Source: Chitinophagaceae bacterium
Lineage (GTDB): Bacteria; Bacteroidota; Bacteroidia; Chitinophagales; Chitinophagaceae
DNA length: 64,000 nucleotides
Assembly: GCA_903642275.1 (NCBI GenBank)
Contig: CAHJWK010000004.1
Coordinates: 22,528-86,527 of the forward strand
Direction: 5' to 3'
Position 1 is the first letter of the stretch; each line of letters starts with the position of its first letter. Under the pieces are notes generated by a model. It searched no databases and was not told the origin of the DNA. It saw only the letters and a list, made by a program, of their open reading frames with translations. Made by a program: the position numbers and the translations under genes. Shown in pieces: positions 9,334 to 18,679 of this stretch.

Positions 9334-10227
9334 TCACTGGTACATTTCACGGATGTTGTTACGGTAACTTAGCGGTGTAGATGTGTTAAGGCGTTTGAAA
9401 AATCGGTTAAAGTAAGAGGCGTCTTCAAAACCCAGCCGGTAAGCAATTTCTTTTATAGAATAATCTGTATGAAAAAGCATGCGCTTAGCTTCCAGCAACA
9501 GGCGGTCATGTATATGCTCGATAGCTGTTTTACCGCTTTGCTCTTTTATCAGCTCACTGAAATGCCCGGCTGAAAAATGCAGCATGCCTGCATACGTAGC
9601 CACATCCTGTATATCTGTAAAATGTTCACTTATTAATGCTTTAAACTGTATCAGCAGGTCATGGTTTACTGGCTTGTCATTATTTGTAAACTGTGTACTG
9701 TATAACCTGCTGATGTAAATAAGCAATACCCGCAGGTACGCCAGCAGCATACTGTTATGCCAGCCCTGTTTAGATTGGTATTCCTCAAGCAGCTTTGCTG
9801 TAATGTCATCAGTAAAAGCTACATCTGAAGGCAGTAAAACCAACTCATGTTCATTACGCAGGTTCTGTATTACGGGCAACTGTTTCAGCAGCCTGTTTTC
9901 TTCCATATCCAGAAATTCTTCTGTAAAACTCAGGGTTACTACATGCATGCATCCTGATGCTTCTTTTAAGAGCACCTGTTGCGGCGAGGTAAAATAAACA
10001 GCATTTGGGCGTGTGTCATAAGGCACCATATCTGCCCAGAACCGGCTGCTGCCCTGCTTTACAAACACCAGCTTATGATAGTCCTGCCGGTGCGGCACGA
10101 AAAAAAGATCTTTTTGTTGTTGGGTTAATGCGCCGCCTTCTGTAATCTCGAATTGTTTACCGCCGGTGCTGCCACTCTGCTCAAGTGAGTAAACCGGTAT
10201 AAAGGTTTCAGTTGTTTGCGTTAGCAT
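9334..10227 (-). CDS. AraC-family transcriptional regulator
   Basis: 297 aa. The N-terminal ~180 residues look like an AraC-type cupin sensor domain (VPYDTRPNAVYFTSPQQVLL region). The C-terminal ~100 residues form the double HTH, with the recognisable second-HTH signature IKEIAYRLGFEDASYFNRFFKR. Effector unknown. It is upstream of and co-directional with the SDR gene and probably controls it. The ATG at 10227 gives a normal family length. Confidence 0.92.
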   Translation of the reverse strand: MLTQTTETFIPVYSLEQSGSTGGKQFEITEGGALTQQQKDLFFVPHRQDYHKLVFVKQGSSRFWADMVPYDTRPNAVYFTSPQQVLLKEASGCMHVVTLSFTEEFLDMEENRLLKQLPVIQNLRNEHELVLLPSDVAFTDDITAKLLEEYQSKQGWHNSMLLAYLRVLLIYISRLYSTQFTNNDKPVNHDLLIQFKALISEHFTDIQDVATYAGMLHFSAGHFSELIKEQSGKTAIEHIHDRLLLEAKRMLFHTDYSIKEIAYRLGFEDASYFNRFFKRLNTSTPLSYRNNIREMYQ

Positions 10228-10421
10228 ACTGCAAAGCTAAGTATAGCAAGGTATTTTAATGAGATGTGCATGCAACATCATTACAATGCAATTAATAATT
10301 TTGCTGCGCCTGCATTTTAACGGAAAACAAACCAGAGATTTGTCAACACAGTAAAGTACTAAAATTACTGCAGGCTGTGCACGGCTGGCAGGGCCATCAT
10401 CAATTAAAGTGTAAACCATTA

Positions 10422-10961
10422 ATGTATCCCAACGCAGACATACTTGAATTTCTGTTTGCCACGGTGGCCACTATTGTAGCTACACTAACAGGCTTGATTG
10501 GTGCCTTCTCCACGTTTCGCCTGCAAAAAATTGTTGGCGAAATACAGCTGTTAAAGGGTTTGTTATTGCAGAAGCAATTACCTAATGGAAAAATTTTTAA
10601 TGATTATGTAAAGGGCGATAGTTATTATTTGCGTGAAAAAATATACGACCTGGATATGGACAGCATTTTCACACTGGAAAAACTGGTTACCGGTAATAAG
10701 CTGGAAACACAGCTTAACGAATTAATGCTTGATATTGATAATATTAAACGTAACCAGGTATTGCACGACCAGATAGAATCAGTTTCCATCAGCGGCTTTA
10801 TAAACTCACTCGCATTTGTGTTTTGCAGCCTGGCATTGCTTATAGGTACAAACGGGCTTATTGCAACGGGGCAATGGTTATGGCTCATACTCGCTGTGTA
10901 TATGTTTGCAGTTGCCTATGTGCTAAGGTTGTTTATCAAAGGATTAAAACACCTGGTATAA
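10422..10961 (+). CDS. Hypothetical membrane protein
   Basis: 179 aa from the ATG at 10422 (MYPNADILEF). The frame is open 15 codons further upstream, but that part (MHGWQGHHQL...) is polar and lies in repeat-like intergenic sequence. There is one hydrophobic segment near the N-terminus (about 8-27), a charged helical middle (about 30-125, likely coiled coil) and two hydrophobic segments at the C-terminus (about 128-170). The layout resembles a small membrane protein with a cytoplasmic or periplasmic helical domain. No family recognised. The upstream neighbour is divergent araC and the downstream one is the AAA+ gene. Confidence 0.6.
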   Translation: MYPNADILEFLFATVATIVATLTGLIGAFSTFRLQKIVGEIQLLKGLLLQKQLPNGKIFNDYVKGDSYYLREKIYDLDMDSIFTLEKLVTGNKLETQLNELMLDIDNIKRNQVLHDQIESVSISGFINSLAFVFCSLALLIGTNGLIATGQWLWLILAVYMFAVAYVLRLFIKGLKHLV

Positions 10962-11385
10962 CCTGGTTAAAGACTTATATAATAAACAATCAACGTTATG
11001 CAGGGAGCGAACAACGTCATTGCCAACATAGTGAAGCAAATGAAAGGCATTCATCGAGACCAATAAATATAAATTATGAATAAAATAATCAGCTTAAGCG
11101 GTATCATTAAAACAAAATTTTAATGCATGATACATTCGAAGCATCCGTCAGGCCCCTTTGAATCTTTATCCGCAAGGTAACTATCAATACACACCATCTT
11201 ACTTACCCACCTCAATGGTGTACTGTAGCTTTCCTGCTAAAAATCATCTATTGTTTCATCAGGCATGTGTAAGTATTGTACAGAGATTGTTTTACAGGCT
11301 TATCAACAAACTGCAAATTATTTCTCCTGAAATTAACTGTACATAAATCAAATTAGCTAATTTTCCTTTCATTATATTTATTCTT
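10962..11385. other. Intergenic region with dispersed repeats
   Basis: 424 bp without a convincing gene. It holds a copy of repeat R (11001-11040) followed by a GCATTCATCGAGACCAATAAA word (about 11047-11067). That word recurs at about 15605-15625, and a looser form (GCATTCACCAAGCC) at about 15748. CTTAAGCGGTAT near 11093 recurs near 15794. A 62-codon open frame at 11158-11346 has no coding character. Confidence 0.6.
11001..11040 (+). repeat. dispersed repeat R, degenerate copy
   Basis: CAGGGAGCGAACAACGTCAT through ATAGTGAAGCAAA. Same layout as the copy at 4595-4638, with several substitutions. Confidence 0.6.
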
Positions 11386-13587
11386 ATGGCTGCCAAAAAA
11401 TCGTTCAAAGATTTAACTGACCTGGAACATCTTGGTGTTACAGGCAATGTAAAACAGGTAATGCAGGTATGTTATAAAGCGCACTACCAGGCAGGCAGCA
11501 TTATAAAAGGTGAAATTGAAATGGATGCACCGTTGCGCAGTCCCAATATCCTTGAAACATTTAATGAAAGTGGATACCATACAGAACAGGTATCGTACAG
11601 ACCTCATGGTAATGAAAAACACATATATGATGATAACAGGCATAGTTTAAAAACCATATACTTTGAAGATAAAGATACCATCACACGCATAACTACCAGC
11701 ACCTATGATGATAAGGGCAATTACCTGGAAAGCATTACTGCCCAGGCGGATGGCACTGAGTTATGGCGACGTACATCAGCATACAATGATAACAACAAAC
11801 GGATAAGTGAACATACTTATAACGGATCTGATCAAACTTTACGGGAGTATTCCTTATTTTCTTATACTGAAAAAGGAGACATGCTTTCACACATACAGTA
11901 TGATGCAGACGGCGTTATTAAATACACGTATGAAAGAAAGTACGATGATAATGGATATCTGATTGAAGATATAACTGAATGGAGCGATCCCACCATGGCT
12001 AAGCAAAGCAAACGCTCTGTTCGCAAAAACAACGAACATGGCGATTGTATAGAACATACGGTGTACAATATGGATGGCACACTGAGAGACGTATATACTT
12101 ATTCTTACCAGTATGACAGCGAGGGTAAAAAAATTGTTGCTGAAAGAGAAGATTTTGAATTATACCCTAAAGCACCAGGCGAAACAGAAACATTTGAATA
12201 TGATGACCGCGGTAACTGGATTAAAAAAACAGTGTGCTATAAAACTGTTCCGAAGTTTATGGTTGAACGCGAAATTGTGTATGCAGATGATGCGCCAGGG
12301 AAAACTCTCATTCATCCCCTCGAAAATAAACCCGAAGCCGGGAGGGCTGTTCAGCATATTTATAAACAGGAAGAATTATCAGATGAAGAGTTGCGCTTTC
12401 TTGCGGAAAGTAACACCCAGGCAGACCAGTTTCCGCTGGTACGCTACTATACTTTGGTTTATAAAGAATTTCCTTCTGTTACTACCTACAATAATGCATA
12501 TATTGAAGTACAACATTTATTAAAGCGGTTGAAAGAAGATATGAATGCACAGCTGTTACACACGTACAGCAATGCTTATAATGGTTACACACCTAAATTC
12601 TTACGCTATACATTAAATTTTTCGTCTTACTATGGTTACATGGTGCATGTACATGCCATCAGTTCAGAAGATGCAGATGAATACAGGATACCTTCCTATA
12701 TGAACGATATAGACACGTATGGTTCCGTGCTTTTAGGAAACGTTATGTTATTAAAACCCTCCGAAAATTATGGTCACCAGGATAAATATTTTGAAGACGA
12801 AATAGAACGCCACTTAGTGGCATGTATGCTGGATAAAAAACCGGAGAAGCCTGTTATCAGTATCATAGAGGTTGCTGATAACAATTTCACAATGCGTGAG
12901 CATGCGGTAAATGACAATTTCGTAATTAAAGACCTTGACATTAATTACGGCTATGGCTTTCAGAAATTTCATAACGAGCTTATTCAGCGTTTCTCCACAG
13001 GCACAAAAGGGTTGGTATTGTTTCATGGTGAGCCGGGCACAGGTAAAACCTATTATATACGCCACCTGCTGCGCACCATGGTATCAAGAAAAAAAGAAGT
13101 TATTTATATGCCGCCTAATATGGCAGATCATCTTGTAGAGCCGGCATTTATCACCTTTCTTACACAAACCATTAAAAGCAGGAGCAGGGAGGGCAGTTTT
13201 TGCGTGTTGCTGATAGAAGATGCAGAGCCTTTGCTTGCCCGCCGGCAGGAAGGTGTGCGCATACAAGGCATCACTAACCTGCTTAATATGAGTGATGGTA
13301 TTTTAAACGATCTGCTTAACCTGCAGATCATCTGTACATTTAATGTAAGCGTAAAAAAATTAGACAGTGCTTTATTAAGGCCAGGCCGCCTTATAGCACG
13401 CAAAGAGTTTAAACCGCTTTCTGTAATTGATGCTAACCGGCTGGCACAGCGCATTGGTGTAAAACACCATTTTACTGCCCCTGCTACATTGGGCGAAATA
13501 TATGCGCTGCAAAAAAACAGTAATACGCTGCTGCATGATGTGGACTATAATGAGAATTCTTCTGAACGGATAGATGATCTTGTATAA
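11386..13587 (+). CDS. YD-repeat / AAA+ ATPase fusion protein
   Basis: 733 aa, no signal peptide. Residues about 60-310 are a chain of short repeats of the form YDDKGN...E...Y (YDDKGNYLES, YDDNGYLIED, YDDRGNWIKK), resembling Rhs/YD or MORN-like beta-repeats. Residues about 320-490 are an uncharacterised linker domain. Residues about 500-733 are an AAA+ module with Walker A GEPGTGKT at 548-555, Walker B LLIEDAE (about 606-612), a sensor-1-like IICTFN and the DSALLRPGRL box typical of classical AAA proteins. YD repeats are normally extracellular, so a cytoplasmic fusion to an AAA motor is unusual. A role in remodelling a protein partner is only inference. Confidence 0.75.
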   Translation: MAAKKSFKDLTDLEHLGVTGNVKQVMQVCYKAHYQAGSIIKGEIEMDAPLRSPNILETFNESGYHTEQVSYRPHGNEKHIYDDNRHSLKTIYFEDKDTITRITTSTYDDKGNYLESITAQADGTELWRRTSAYNDNNKRISEHTYNGSDQTLREYSLFSYTEKGDMLSHIQYDADGVIKYTYERKYDDNGYLIEDITEWSDPTMAKQSKRSVRKNNEHGDCIEHTVYNMDGTLRDVYTYSYQYDSEGKKIVAEREDFELYPKAPGETETFEYDDRGNWIKKTVCYKTVPKFMVEREIVYADDAPGKTLIHPLENKPEAGRAVQHIYKQEELSDEELRFLAESNTQADQFPLVRYYTLVYKEFPSVTTYNNAYIEVQHLLKRLKEDMNAQLLHTYSNAYNGYTPKFLRYTLNFSSYYGYMVHVHAISSEDADEYRIPSYMNDIDTYGSVLLGNVMLLKPSENYGHQDKYFEDEIERHLVACMLDKKPEKPVISIIEVADNNFTMREHAVNDNFVIKDLDINYGYGFQKFHNELIQRFSTGTKGLVLFHGEPGTGKTYYIRHLLRTMVSRKKEVIYMPPNMADHLVEPAFITFLTQTIKSRSREGSFCVLLIEDAEPLLARRQEGVRIQGITNLLNMSDGILNDLLNLQIICTFNVSVKKLDSALLRPGRLIARKEFKPLSVIDANRLAQRIGVKHHFTAPATLGEIYALQKNSNTLLHDVDYNENSSERIDDLV

Positions 13588-13590
13588 GTC

Positions 13591-13626
13591 ACCGGGAGAC
13601 GTCATTGCTGAGGCATGAAGCAATCT
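13591..13626 (+). repeat. dispersed repeat R, shortened copy
   Basis: ACCGGGAGACGTCATTGCTG through GGCATGAAGCAATCT, directly after the AAA+ gene stop and 13 bp before vsr fragment D. The two repeat families are adjacent here. Confidence 0.6.
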
Positions 13627-13638
13627 AATTAAAAAACA

Positions 13639-13717
13639 ATGACAGACGCACACCTCTAAAAACAACCCGTAGCTTTAATATGGCCTGCATTAACGGTTAA
13701 GATACAAAGCCGGAGAA
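13639..13717 (+). pseudogene. vsr: vsr 5'-end fragment, copy D (decayed)
   Basis: ATGACAGACGCACACCTCTAA starts like Vsr (MTDAHL) but hits a stop at codon 7. The repeat is then followed with substitutions and small indels to the terminal block GATACAAAGCCGGAGAATAC. The most decayed full-length copy. Confidence 0.55.
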
Positions 13718-13773
13718 TACCACATTAACCGGTTTGCCCCGCGATATAGCAAAAGCGATTTGTAATAATATAA

Positions 13774-13800
13774 AATGGTTCGTGCCTCGCACGAACCATT
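13774..13800 (-). terminator. Rho-independent terminator of the neprosin gene
   Basis: Perfect 12-bp hairpin AATGGTTCGTGC / GCACGAACCATT with a 3-base loop. On the minus strand it is followed by TTTTATATTATT. It lies 33 bp after the neprosin gene stop. Confidence 0.85.
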
Positions 13801-13833
13801 GCTTTCAAATCTATTGCTGTTTATACAATTACA

Positions 13834-15324
13834 TTATCGCTGCTGCATATTAAATTCTGCCTGGCGCTCACCTAAACTTTTAATTTCCTTTTCAATAACA
13901 CCTAAGGTTGACATCAGGGCGAGCTTTTGCATTGCTGCTCCTTCGTCACCTGCTTTTTGCGCCAGTTTATAGGAGGCAAGCAAGGTAAGCAGCTTAGCTG
14001 CAAGAGGCCCCGGATCTCCCGGGCCAACAATATGAATATGGCCCTGTGCATCAATGTAGGCGCCGCCCCCGTCGTTTATAATTCCAAACAGGATAAGGAT
14101 TACTTCGGCAGCAAATTTTTGCGGAAACAGTATATGCCTGCGCCGCTGCGTACCGCCTGCATAAAAATAACTTCCCCAGTCACTCCCGCTATTCATAGTT
14201 GAGATGATATCGTATAAATCTGAATCTTCAGCAGAATCGGAACCATTGTGATTACTCATTGCACCGTTTGCATTGGTTTGTACCAAAAGGTTCTTTTGAA
14301 AGCAGGCATACGTCCATCCTTCTTCTGCTTTATAACCACTGCCCATTTGAATGGTGGTTAATGTTTCAGGGCGATCATCTGAATAAACTTCTCCCCAAAA
14401 GGCAACCCAGTTTGCATGATCTCCCAATGTTACAGCACCGTTCCTGTTTCCAAAAAAAAGGCTGGCCGGGTAATAACCCAGCCATATTCCCTGCACCTGG
14501 AACCACCAGTTACCTTGCCATAGCTGGTATTTAATAGTTATACCTACCTGCCCGCCACCCGGTGTGCTGCTTCCGTTTATCAGGGCGCCGGGATAAACAT
14601 TTGCATCGTACTGTTTCCAGCCATCAACATCTGTATTATACCCGCCAAGATAATCACCGTCCGTTGTATAACCATTGGTAGTATAATAGGTAAAAATATG
14701 CGGTAACAAATCGCCGTTTAATGAATGGTCAACAGTCCAACCGGCTTCAAGTGATTGCAACTGGGTGTTATCATAGTTCTGCATGCCCGTTTGCATAATA
14801 GAATGCCCGTCTCCCTGGCTATCTTCCAGTATCGGTGTCCACACATTAAGAAAACACTCGCATCCATAGCAGGTAGTACTGTCAGCACTGGTAGCGTGCA
14901 GGTAGCCTGCCGGATCAGGAGGTAAAGACTCCGGGTTTTTTGCACCGGCATTATCATTTTTGTTTACCAGGAACCTGCCATCACGCCCCTTTTTTGAAAG
15001 GTACTGCTGTAAGTTTTTATTGGTTTTTAGTGCTGCTGCATTTTTACGGAGAACAGGTACTGTTCCTTCCGGTCCGCGTTCAACGCTATCGTTATGCAGC
15101 TCAAAACCGGCGAGCTTAACCGCTGAATCTTTAGCTTTTATGTTTTGGCCGTTTACAGGCGGTGGTGTAGCAATTTTTCCACCCGGATGCTGTGATTCAA
15201 TTGGTATCCAGTCAAGAACCTGGCCACTTGGTGTACGTGTGGTTTTAACCACTTTCCGCTTTGCTGCCCGTAGTTCGAAATATTGTTTTATTTCTTCGTG
15301 TGGCATTTGAGAATCATAATTCAT
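13834..15324 (-). CDS. Neprosin-family (DUF239) putative glutamic peptidase
   Basis: 496 aa. Residues about 150-375 match the neprosin domain: a LEAGWTV block containing Glu193, an FTYYTTNGY strand, an NGNWWFQVQGIWLGYYP region, and FWGEVYSD containing Glu312. Neprosins are prolyl endopeptidases that use two glutamates about 110 residues apart in matching motifs; here the spacing is 119, so both catalytic positions appear present. About 110 extra residues follow the domain and end in a helical, Ala/Leu-rich tail. No signal peptide is visible at MNYDSQMPHEEIKQYF, odd for a family usually secreted. No plausible upstream start gives one. Monocistronic, with its own terminator. Confidence 0.8.
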   Translation of the reverse strand: MNYDSQMPHEEIKQYFELRAAKRKVVKTTRTPSGQVLDWIPIESQHPGGKIATPPPVNGQNIKAKDSAVKLAGFELHNDSVERGPEGTVPVLRKNAAALKTNKNLQQYLSKKGRDGRFLVNKNDNAGAKNPESLPPDPAGYLHATSADSTTCYGCECFLNVWTPILEDSQGDGHSIMQTGMQNYDNTQLQSLEAGWTVDHSLNGDLLPHIFTYYTTNGYTTDGDYLGGYNTDVDGWKQYDANVYPGALINGSSTPGGGQVGITIKYQLWQGNWWFQVQGIWLGYYPASLFFGNRNGAVTLGDHANWVAFWGEVYSDDRPETLTTIQMGSGYKAEEGWTYACFQKNLLVQTNANGAMSNHNGSDSAEDSDLYDIISTMNSGSDWGSYFYAGGTQRRRHILFPQKFAAEVILILFGIINDGGGAYIDAQGHIHIVGPGDPGPLAAKLLTLLASYKLAQKAGDEGAAMQKLALMSTLGVIEKEIKSLGERQAEFNMQQR

Positions 15325-15506
15325 GATAATAATTTTTTACGGTAATACTTTACCTGTTTATAATTTTTATTGGCCTTAAACAATTTAAAGCCTGTAGTGT
15401 AGTCGCATTTACATACATAATTGTAACAACAAATAATCAATACCACTTTCAATCAAGCGAAGGCTTCCCGGTAAGTTGGTATTAAAGCTAAATTGCACAT
15501 TATTGC

Positions 15507-15549
15507 AGAGGCACGAAGCAACGTCAATGCGAACGTAGTGAAGCAATCT
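15507..15549 (+). repeat. dispersed repeat R, well-conserved copy
   Basis: GAGGCACGAAGCAACGTCAA through GCGAACGTAGTGAAGCAATCT. Differs from the 4595-4638 copy at only a few positions. Confidence 0.75.
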
Positions 15550-15665
15550 GCGCTTAGTAATATTATTGAGACAAACAAATCATAATGCACGTTAGTAAAT
15601 GCAAAGCATTTATCGAGACCTAATAAAAACTATTATCCAAGATATAAGCTCATAATATAAACACC

Positions 15666-15689
15666 GTCATTCCCGGCCTGATCGGGAAC
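15666..15689. repeat. dRS3-like inverted repeat (ATTCCC-N8-GGGAAc)
   Basis: GTCATTCCCGGCCTGATCGG followed by GAAC. Same core as 18464-18490; a variant with a different centre is at 27366-27390. Similar ATTCCC/GGGAAT repeats are widespread intergenic elements in other phyla. Confidence 0.65.
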
Positions 15690-15935
15690 CTGCTTAAGTT
15701 ATATCATTGAGTCAAATAAAATCGTATAGTACGATAGTAAATGCAATGCATTCACCAAGCCATTTAATAATCATAATGCACGGGATAATTTTCTTAAGCG
15801 GTATAACTGCATCATTTAGCGCAATGCATAACCAGCAGTTTTTTCTTATAAGCTTTCAGGCAGCTTCATATGTTGTTTAGCCGCTTTATTGTGCAGCATT
15901 TTAAAGACTCAAACATTCAATAAAAAGTTAGATGA

Positions 15936-15943
15936 TATATTTG
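15936..15943 (+). promoter_or_regulatory. Possible -7 box (TATATTTG) for the GH9 gene
   Basis: TATATTTG matches the Bacteroidota sigma-A -7 consensus TAnnTTTG and lies 27 bp before the GH9 start codon. No clear TTG -33 element is seen at the expected distance. Confidence 0.4.
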
Positions 15944-15970
15944 AATGCATCTTAAAACTGCGGCAACAAC

Positions 15971-18367
15971 ATGTATTCATTTAAACTTTACTCGTTTTAT
16001 TTTCTGAGTTTATTTCTTTTAGCTGCTACAATCACATCAGCGCAAAACACAGCGTTACAAAAACAGTTAGATCAAAGCCGCTACCTAACTTTCACCATGA
16101 AAGCTGATTCAGCAGATATGGGAATTACACGGTGGCTGGCGAAAATAGCGGCTAAAACACGTAATCTTCCTCTTGCAACAGATTTTAAAGCCTTGCAGTT
16201 AAATGGCCCCGGCGCTATCAGCATCAACAAACAAAATACTATAAGCGGCAAGGGAAGCGTAATGATTGAAACACCAACATCGCTGGCTGTAAAAAATCCA
16301 ACAAATAGAAGCTATGCTTTTGCTGAACTGGTACGCCCGTTAAATAATGAAAACCTGCAGGCATATAACCGTTTTTCTGTTTGGGTATATGCAGATGCGC
16401 CCGGTATTAATTCAGTGTTTGTGGGCTGCACTTTATACAACAAGGGCAAACATATTATGCCAACGCCCGGCCGTTTTGAAGGCCAGCATTTTGTAACTGT
16501 ATATCCAAACAAATGGCAGCATATTGTTTGGGAAATTCCTGATCTGTACCGCGATTCTGTTTCAGGATTTTCTGTAAGCATCATGCTCAGCGGTTCGCCT
16601 AAAGGTGCTGCAGATACCATGCGCTTATATGTTGATGATATGCACATTGATGCAGTGGAAGCAGAAAACACACGTGGCTTTGATCTGCGTAAAAATGCAA
16701 TTGCTTTTTGCAACAGCGGCTACAGAACGGATGCAGTAAAACAGGCGTTGGTGCAACATGTAAACACCACAAAATTTCAACTGCTCAATGCAAACAATAC
16801 AATAGTTTTTTCGGGTGATGGAAAGCGCCTTGACAGTGGTTTTGTTCAAATGGATTTCAGCCGTTTTACAACACCGGGTTACTATACATTAAAGATCGAT
16901 AACCTTACAACAAAGCCTTTCCCGGTTGGTGATGATGCCTGGCTTGCAACTGCCTGGCACACACTTAATTTCTTCTTTGCCGAACGCTGTGGTTACGATC
17001 AGCCGGGCATTCACCAGGTCTGCCACCAGGATGTTTATTGTGTACATCCTGACGGGAAAAAAGTAAGTGTAAGCGGCGGCTGGCATGATGCTGCAGACCT
17101 TACTCAAGGTATTGGCAACACTGCAAGAGCAGGCATTTCAATGTTAGAACTTGCATCATCCATACAAAATAAAAATCCGCAGCTATACAACCGTTTGCTG
17201 CAGGAAGCACGCTGGGGTTTAGACTGGACTTTACAAACACGTTTTGGTGATGGCTATCGCGAAGGTGGTTTAATAATCGGCATCTGGAGTGATAATATAG
17301 TTGGAACAAAAGACGATATGCAAAACCAGGCAACCAATAACCCTTCAGATAATTTTATAGGCGCATCTTACTGTGCTATGGCAGCACCTTTTTATAAAGA
17401 TGATGTTGCATTTTCTTACCTGCTTAAAAAAGCGGCAACAGAAGATTTTGCTTTTGCTGTTGCAAAGCTTGATTCATCCGTCAACAATAAAAATGAAACA
17501 GACATGTATGCGCTGGCAACGGTTGCTGCCATGCATTTATATCGTTTAACAAAAGACATAGCTTATCTAAATTATGCAACACAATATGCACGCTTAGTAA
17601 TGAATTGCCAGCAGTTAGAAAGAAGAACAGACTGGTCAGTTCCGTTGCATGGCTTCTTTTATGAGTCGCATGAGAAGAAAAGGATACTGGCTTACTTCCA
17701 TCGCAGTGATGAACAGATGATGATAGAAGGGTTATGCATGTTATTAACCGATGTGCCGCAACATCCTGATGCCGCATTATGGAAAGCAGGTTGCCATGCT
17801 TATGCAGATTATCTGCATGATATAGCAAATGTGATGCAACCGTATGGCATTTTGCCGGCTGCTGTATATGAATTAAATAATGCCGACTTTGATGGCATCT
17901 ATCATGAAGGTGCTGCTGTGGGCATGCCTTCTATGCACGAGTATAACGCGGAAGTAAAGAACGGCATCCATTTAGGTGGCAACTTTTACCTGCGCCGCTT
18001 TCCCGTAGCTTACCAGTTCCGCGGTTTTCATGCCGTACTAATGGGTAAGGCAAAAGCAGCTTTCCTGCTGGCTGATGCATTGCATGATACATCTTTAACA
18101 AATATTGGTACCAGGCAACTGGAATACATTGTTGGCTATAACTCTTTTGCCATGAGCACTATCTACGGTGATGGCTATAATTATCCAACCTTGTACGGCG
18201 CTTATGCCGGTGATGTGGTAGGTGCCGTGCCTGTTGGTATTGAAACATTTGAAAATGATGATGAACCATACATGCCCATGCAGGTAAACGCTACTTACAA
18301 AGAAATATGGACACACTCTGCTGCCAGTGTTATGTGGTTATTATCAAAGATTTTAAAAGATAACTGA
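15971..18367 (+). CDS. Glycoside hydrolase family 9 protein (endoglucanase-like)
   Basis: 798 aa with a signal peptide (about 1-25, ending ITSAQ). Residues about 60-235 look like a carbohydrate-binding/galactose-binding-like beta domain. About 240-310 resemble the Ig-like CelD_N domain. About 320-798 form the alpha/alpha-barrel GH9 catalytic domain. The GGWHDAAD motif at 369-376 supplies the catalytic Asp pair (D373/D376; DAGD in most members), and Glu778 in NATYKEIW is in the place of the catalytic acid. Such enzymes cut beta-1,4-glucans outside the cytoplasm. It lacks a T9SS sorting domain, so it is probably periplasmic or surface-attached. A GH5 gene lies 7 kb downstream. Confidence 0.88.
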   Translation: MYSFKLYSFYFLSLFLLAATITSAQNTALQKQLDQSRYLTFTMKADSADMGITRWLAKIAAKTRNLPLATDFKALQLNGPGAISINKQNTISGKGSVMIETPTSLAVKNPTNRSYAFAELVRPLNNENLQAYNRFSVWVYADAPGINSVFVGCTLYNKGKHIMPTPGRFEGQHFVTVYPNKWQHIVWEIPDLYRDSVSGFSVSIMLSGSPKGAADTMRLYVDDMHIDAVEAENTRGFDLRKNAIAFCNSGYRTDAVKQALVQHVNTTKFQLLNANNTIVFSGDGKRLDSGFVQMDFSRFTTPGYYTLKIDNLTTKPFPVGDDAWLATAWHTLNFFFAERCGYDQPGIHQVCHQDVYCVHPDGKKVSVSGGWHDAADLTQGIGNTARAGISMLELASSIQNKNPQLYNRLLQEARWGLDWTLQTRFGDGYREGGLIIGIWSDNIVGTKDDMQNQATNNPSDNFIGASYCAMAAPFYKDDVAFSYLLKKAATEDFAFAVAKLDSSVNNKNETDMYALATVAAMHLYRLTKDIAYLNYATQYARLVMNCQQLERRTDWSVPLHGFFYESHEKKRILAYFHRSDEQMMIEGLCMLLTDVPQHPDAALWKAGCHAYADYLHDIANVMQPYGILPAAVYELNNADFDGIYHEGAAVGMPSMHEYNAEVKNGIHLGGNFYLRRFPVAYQFRGFHAVLMGKAKAAFLLADALHDTSLTNIGTRQLEYIVGYNSFAMSTIYGDGYNYPTLYGAYAGDVVGAVPVGIETFENDDEPYMPMQVNATYKEIWTHSAASVMWLLSKILKDN

Positions 18368-18463
18368 TATGCTCTTACGCCGTTTTATCCGCAGGTTTCT
18401 CTTACAAATGCCTGATCTCATATGGCCACTGCATCATTGCGAAGAACAAGGCATCTAAGCGTC

Positions 18464-18490
18464 GTCATTCCCGGCCTGATCGGGAATCTC
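18464..18490. repeat. dRS3-like inverted repeat
   Basis: GTCATTCCCGGCCTGATCGG followed by GAATCTC; ATTCCC/GGGAAT arms with an 8-base-class spacer. Same core as 15666-15689, immediately upstream of vsr fragment E. Confidence 0.65.
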
Positions 18491-18509
18491 ATATTTATAG
18501 CTTTGTTTA

Positions 18510-18586
18510 ATGACAGACGTACACAGCAAAGAGGTAAGAAGTTACAACATGAGCCGCATTAAAAGCAAGGATACAAAGCCGGAGAG
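18510..18586 (+). pseudogene. vsr: vsr 5'-end fragment, copy E
   Basis: ATG at 18510 gives MTDVHSKEVRSYNMSRIKSK followed by DTKPE, an excellent match to the Vsr N-terminus, and then diverges right after the KPE codons. TAGCTTTGTTTAATG precedes it: TAGCTTTG fits TAnnTTTG, five bases before the ATG, as in copy C. No catalytic domain follows; the next gene (DUF6266) is convergent. Confidence 0.75.
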
Positions 18587-18635
18587 GTTAAAAACTATTG
18601 CCTTATTACACTTTACATGCTGATATTAAATGCAA

Positions 18636-18657
18636 AAGGCTGCCTGCAGACAGCCTT
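18636..18657 (-). terminator. Terminator of left DUF6266 gene
   Basis: AAGGCTG / CAGCCTT stem with an 8-base loop, followed on the minus strand by TTTTGCATTT, 23 bp after the DUF6266 stop. Confidence 0.65.
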
Positions 18658-18679
18658 AGAACTTTAAATGCATACATCT

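Larger units (their letters stand above)
15325..15970. other. Intergenic region rich in dispersed repeats
   Basis: 646 bp without a gene. It contains repeat R (15507-15549), a dRS3-like inverted repeat (15666-15689), and two copies of an AAATGCAA-GCATT word (near 15600 and 15740), the first running into ATCGAGACCTAATAAA. It ends in a possible promoter for the GH9 gene. Some words are shared with 11040-11100, suggesting one composite repeat in at least two places. Confidence 0.65.

Noticed and set aside
10823..11346. Open frames after the 10422 membrane gene
   Set aside because: They overlap the gene in another frame or run through repeat R; no coding signal.
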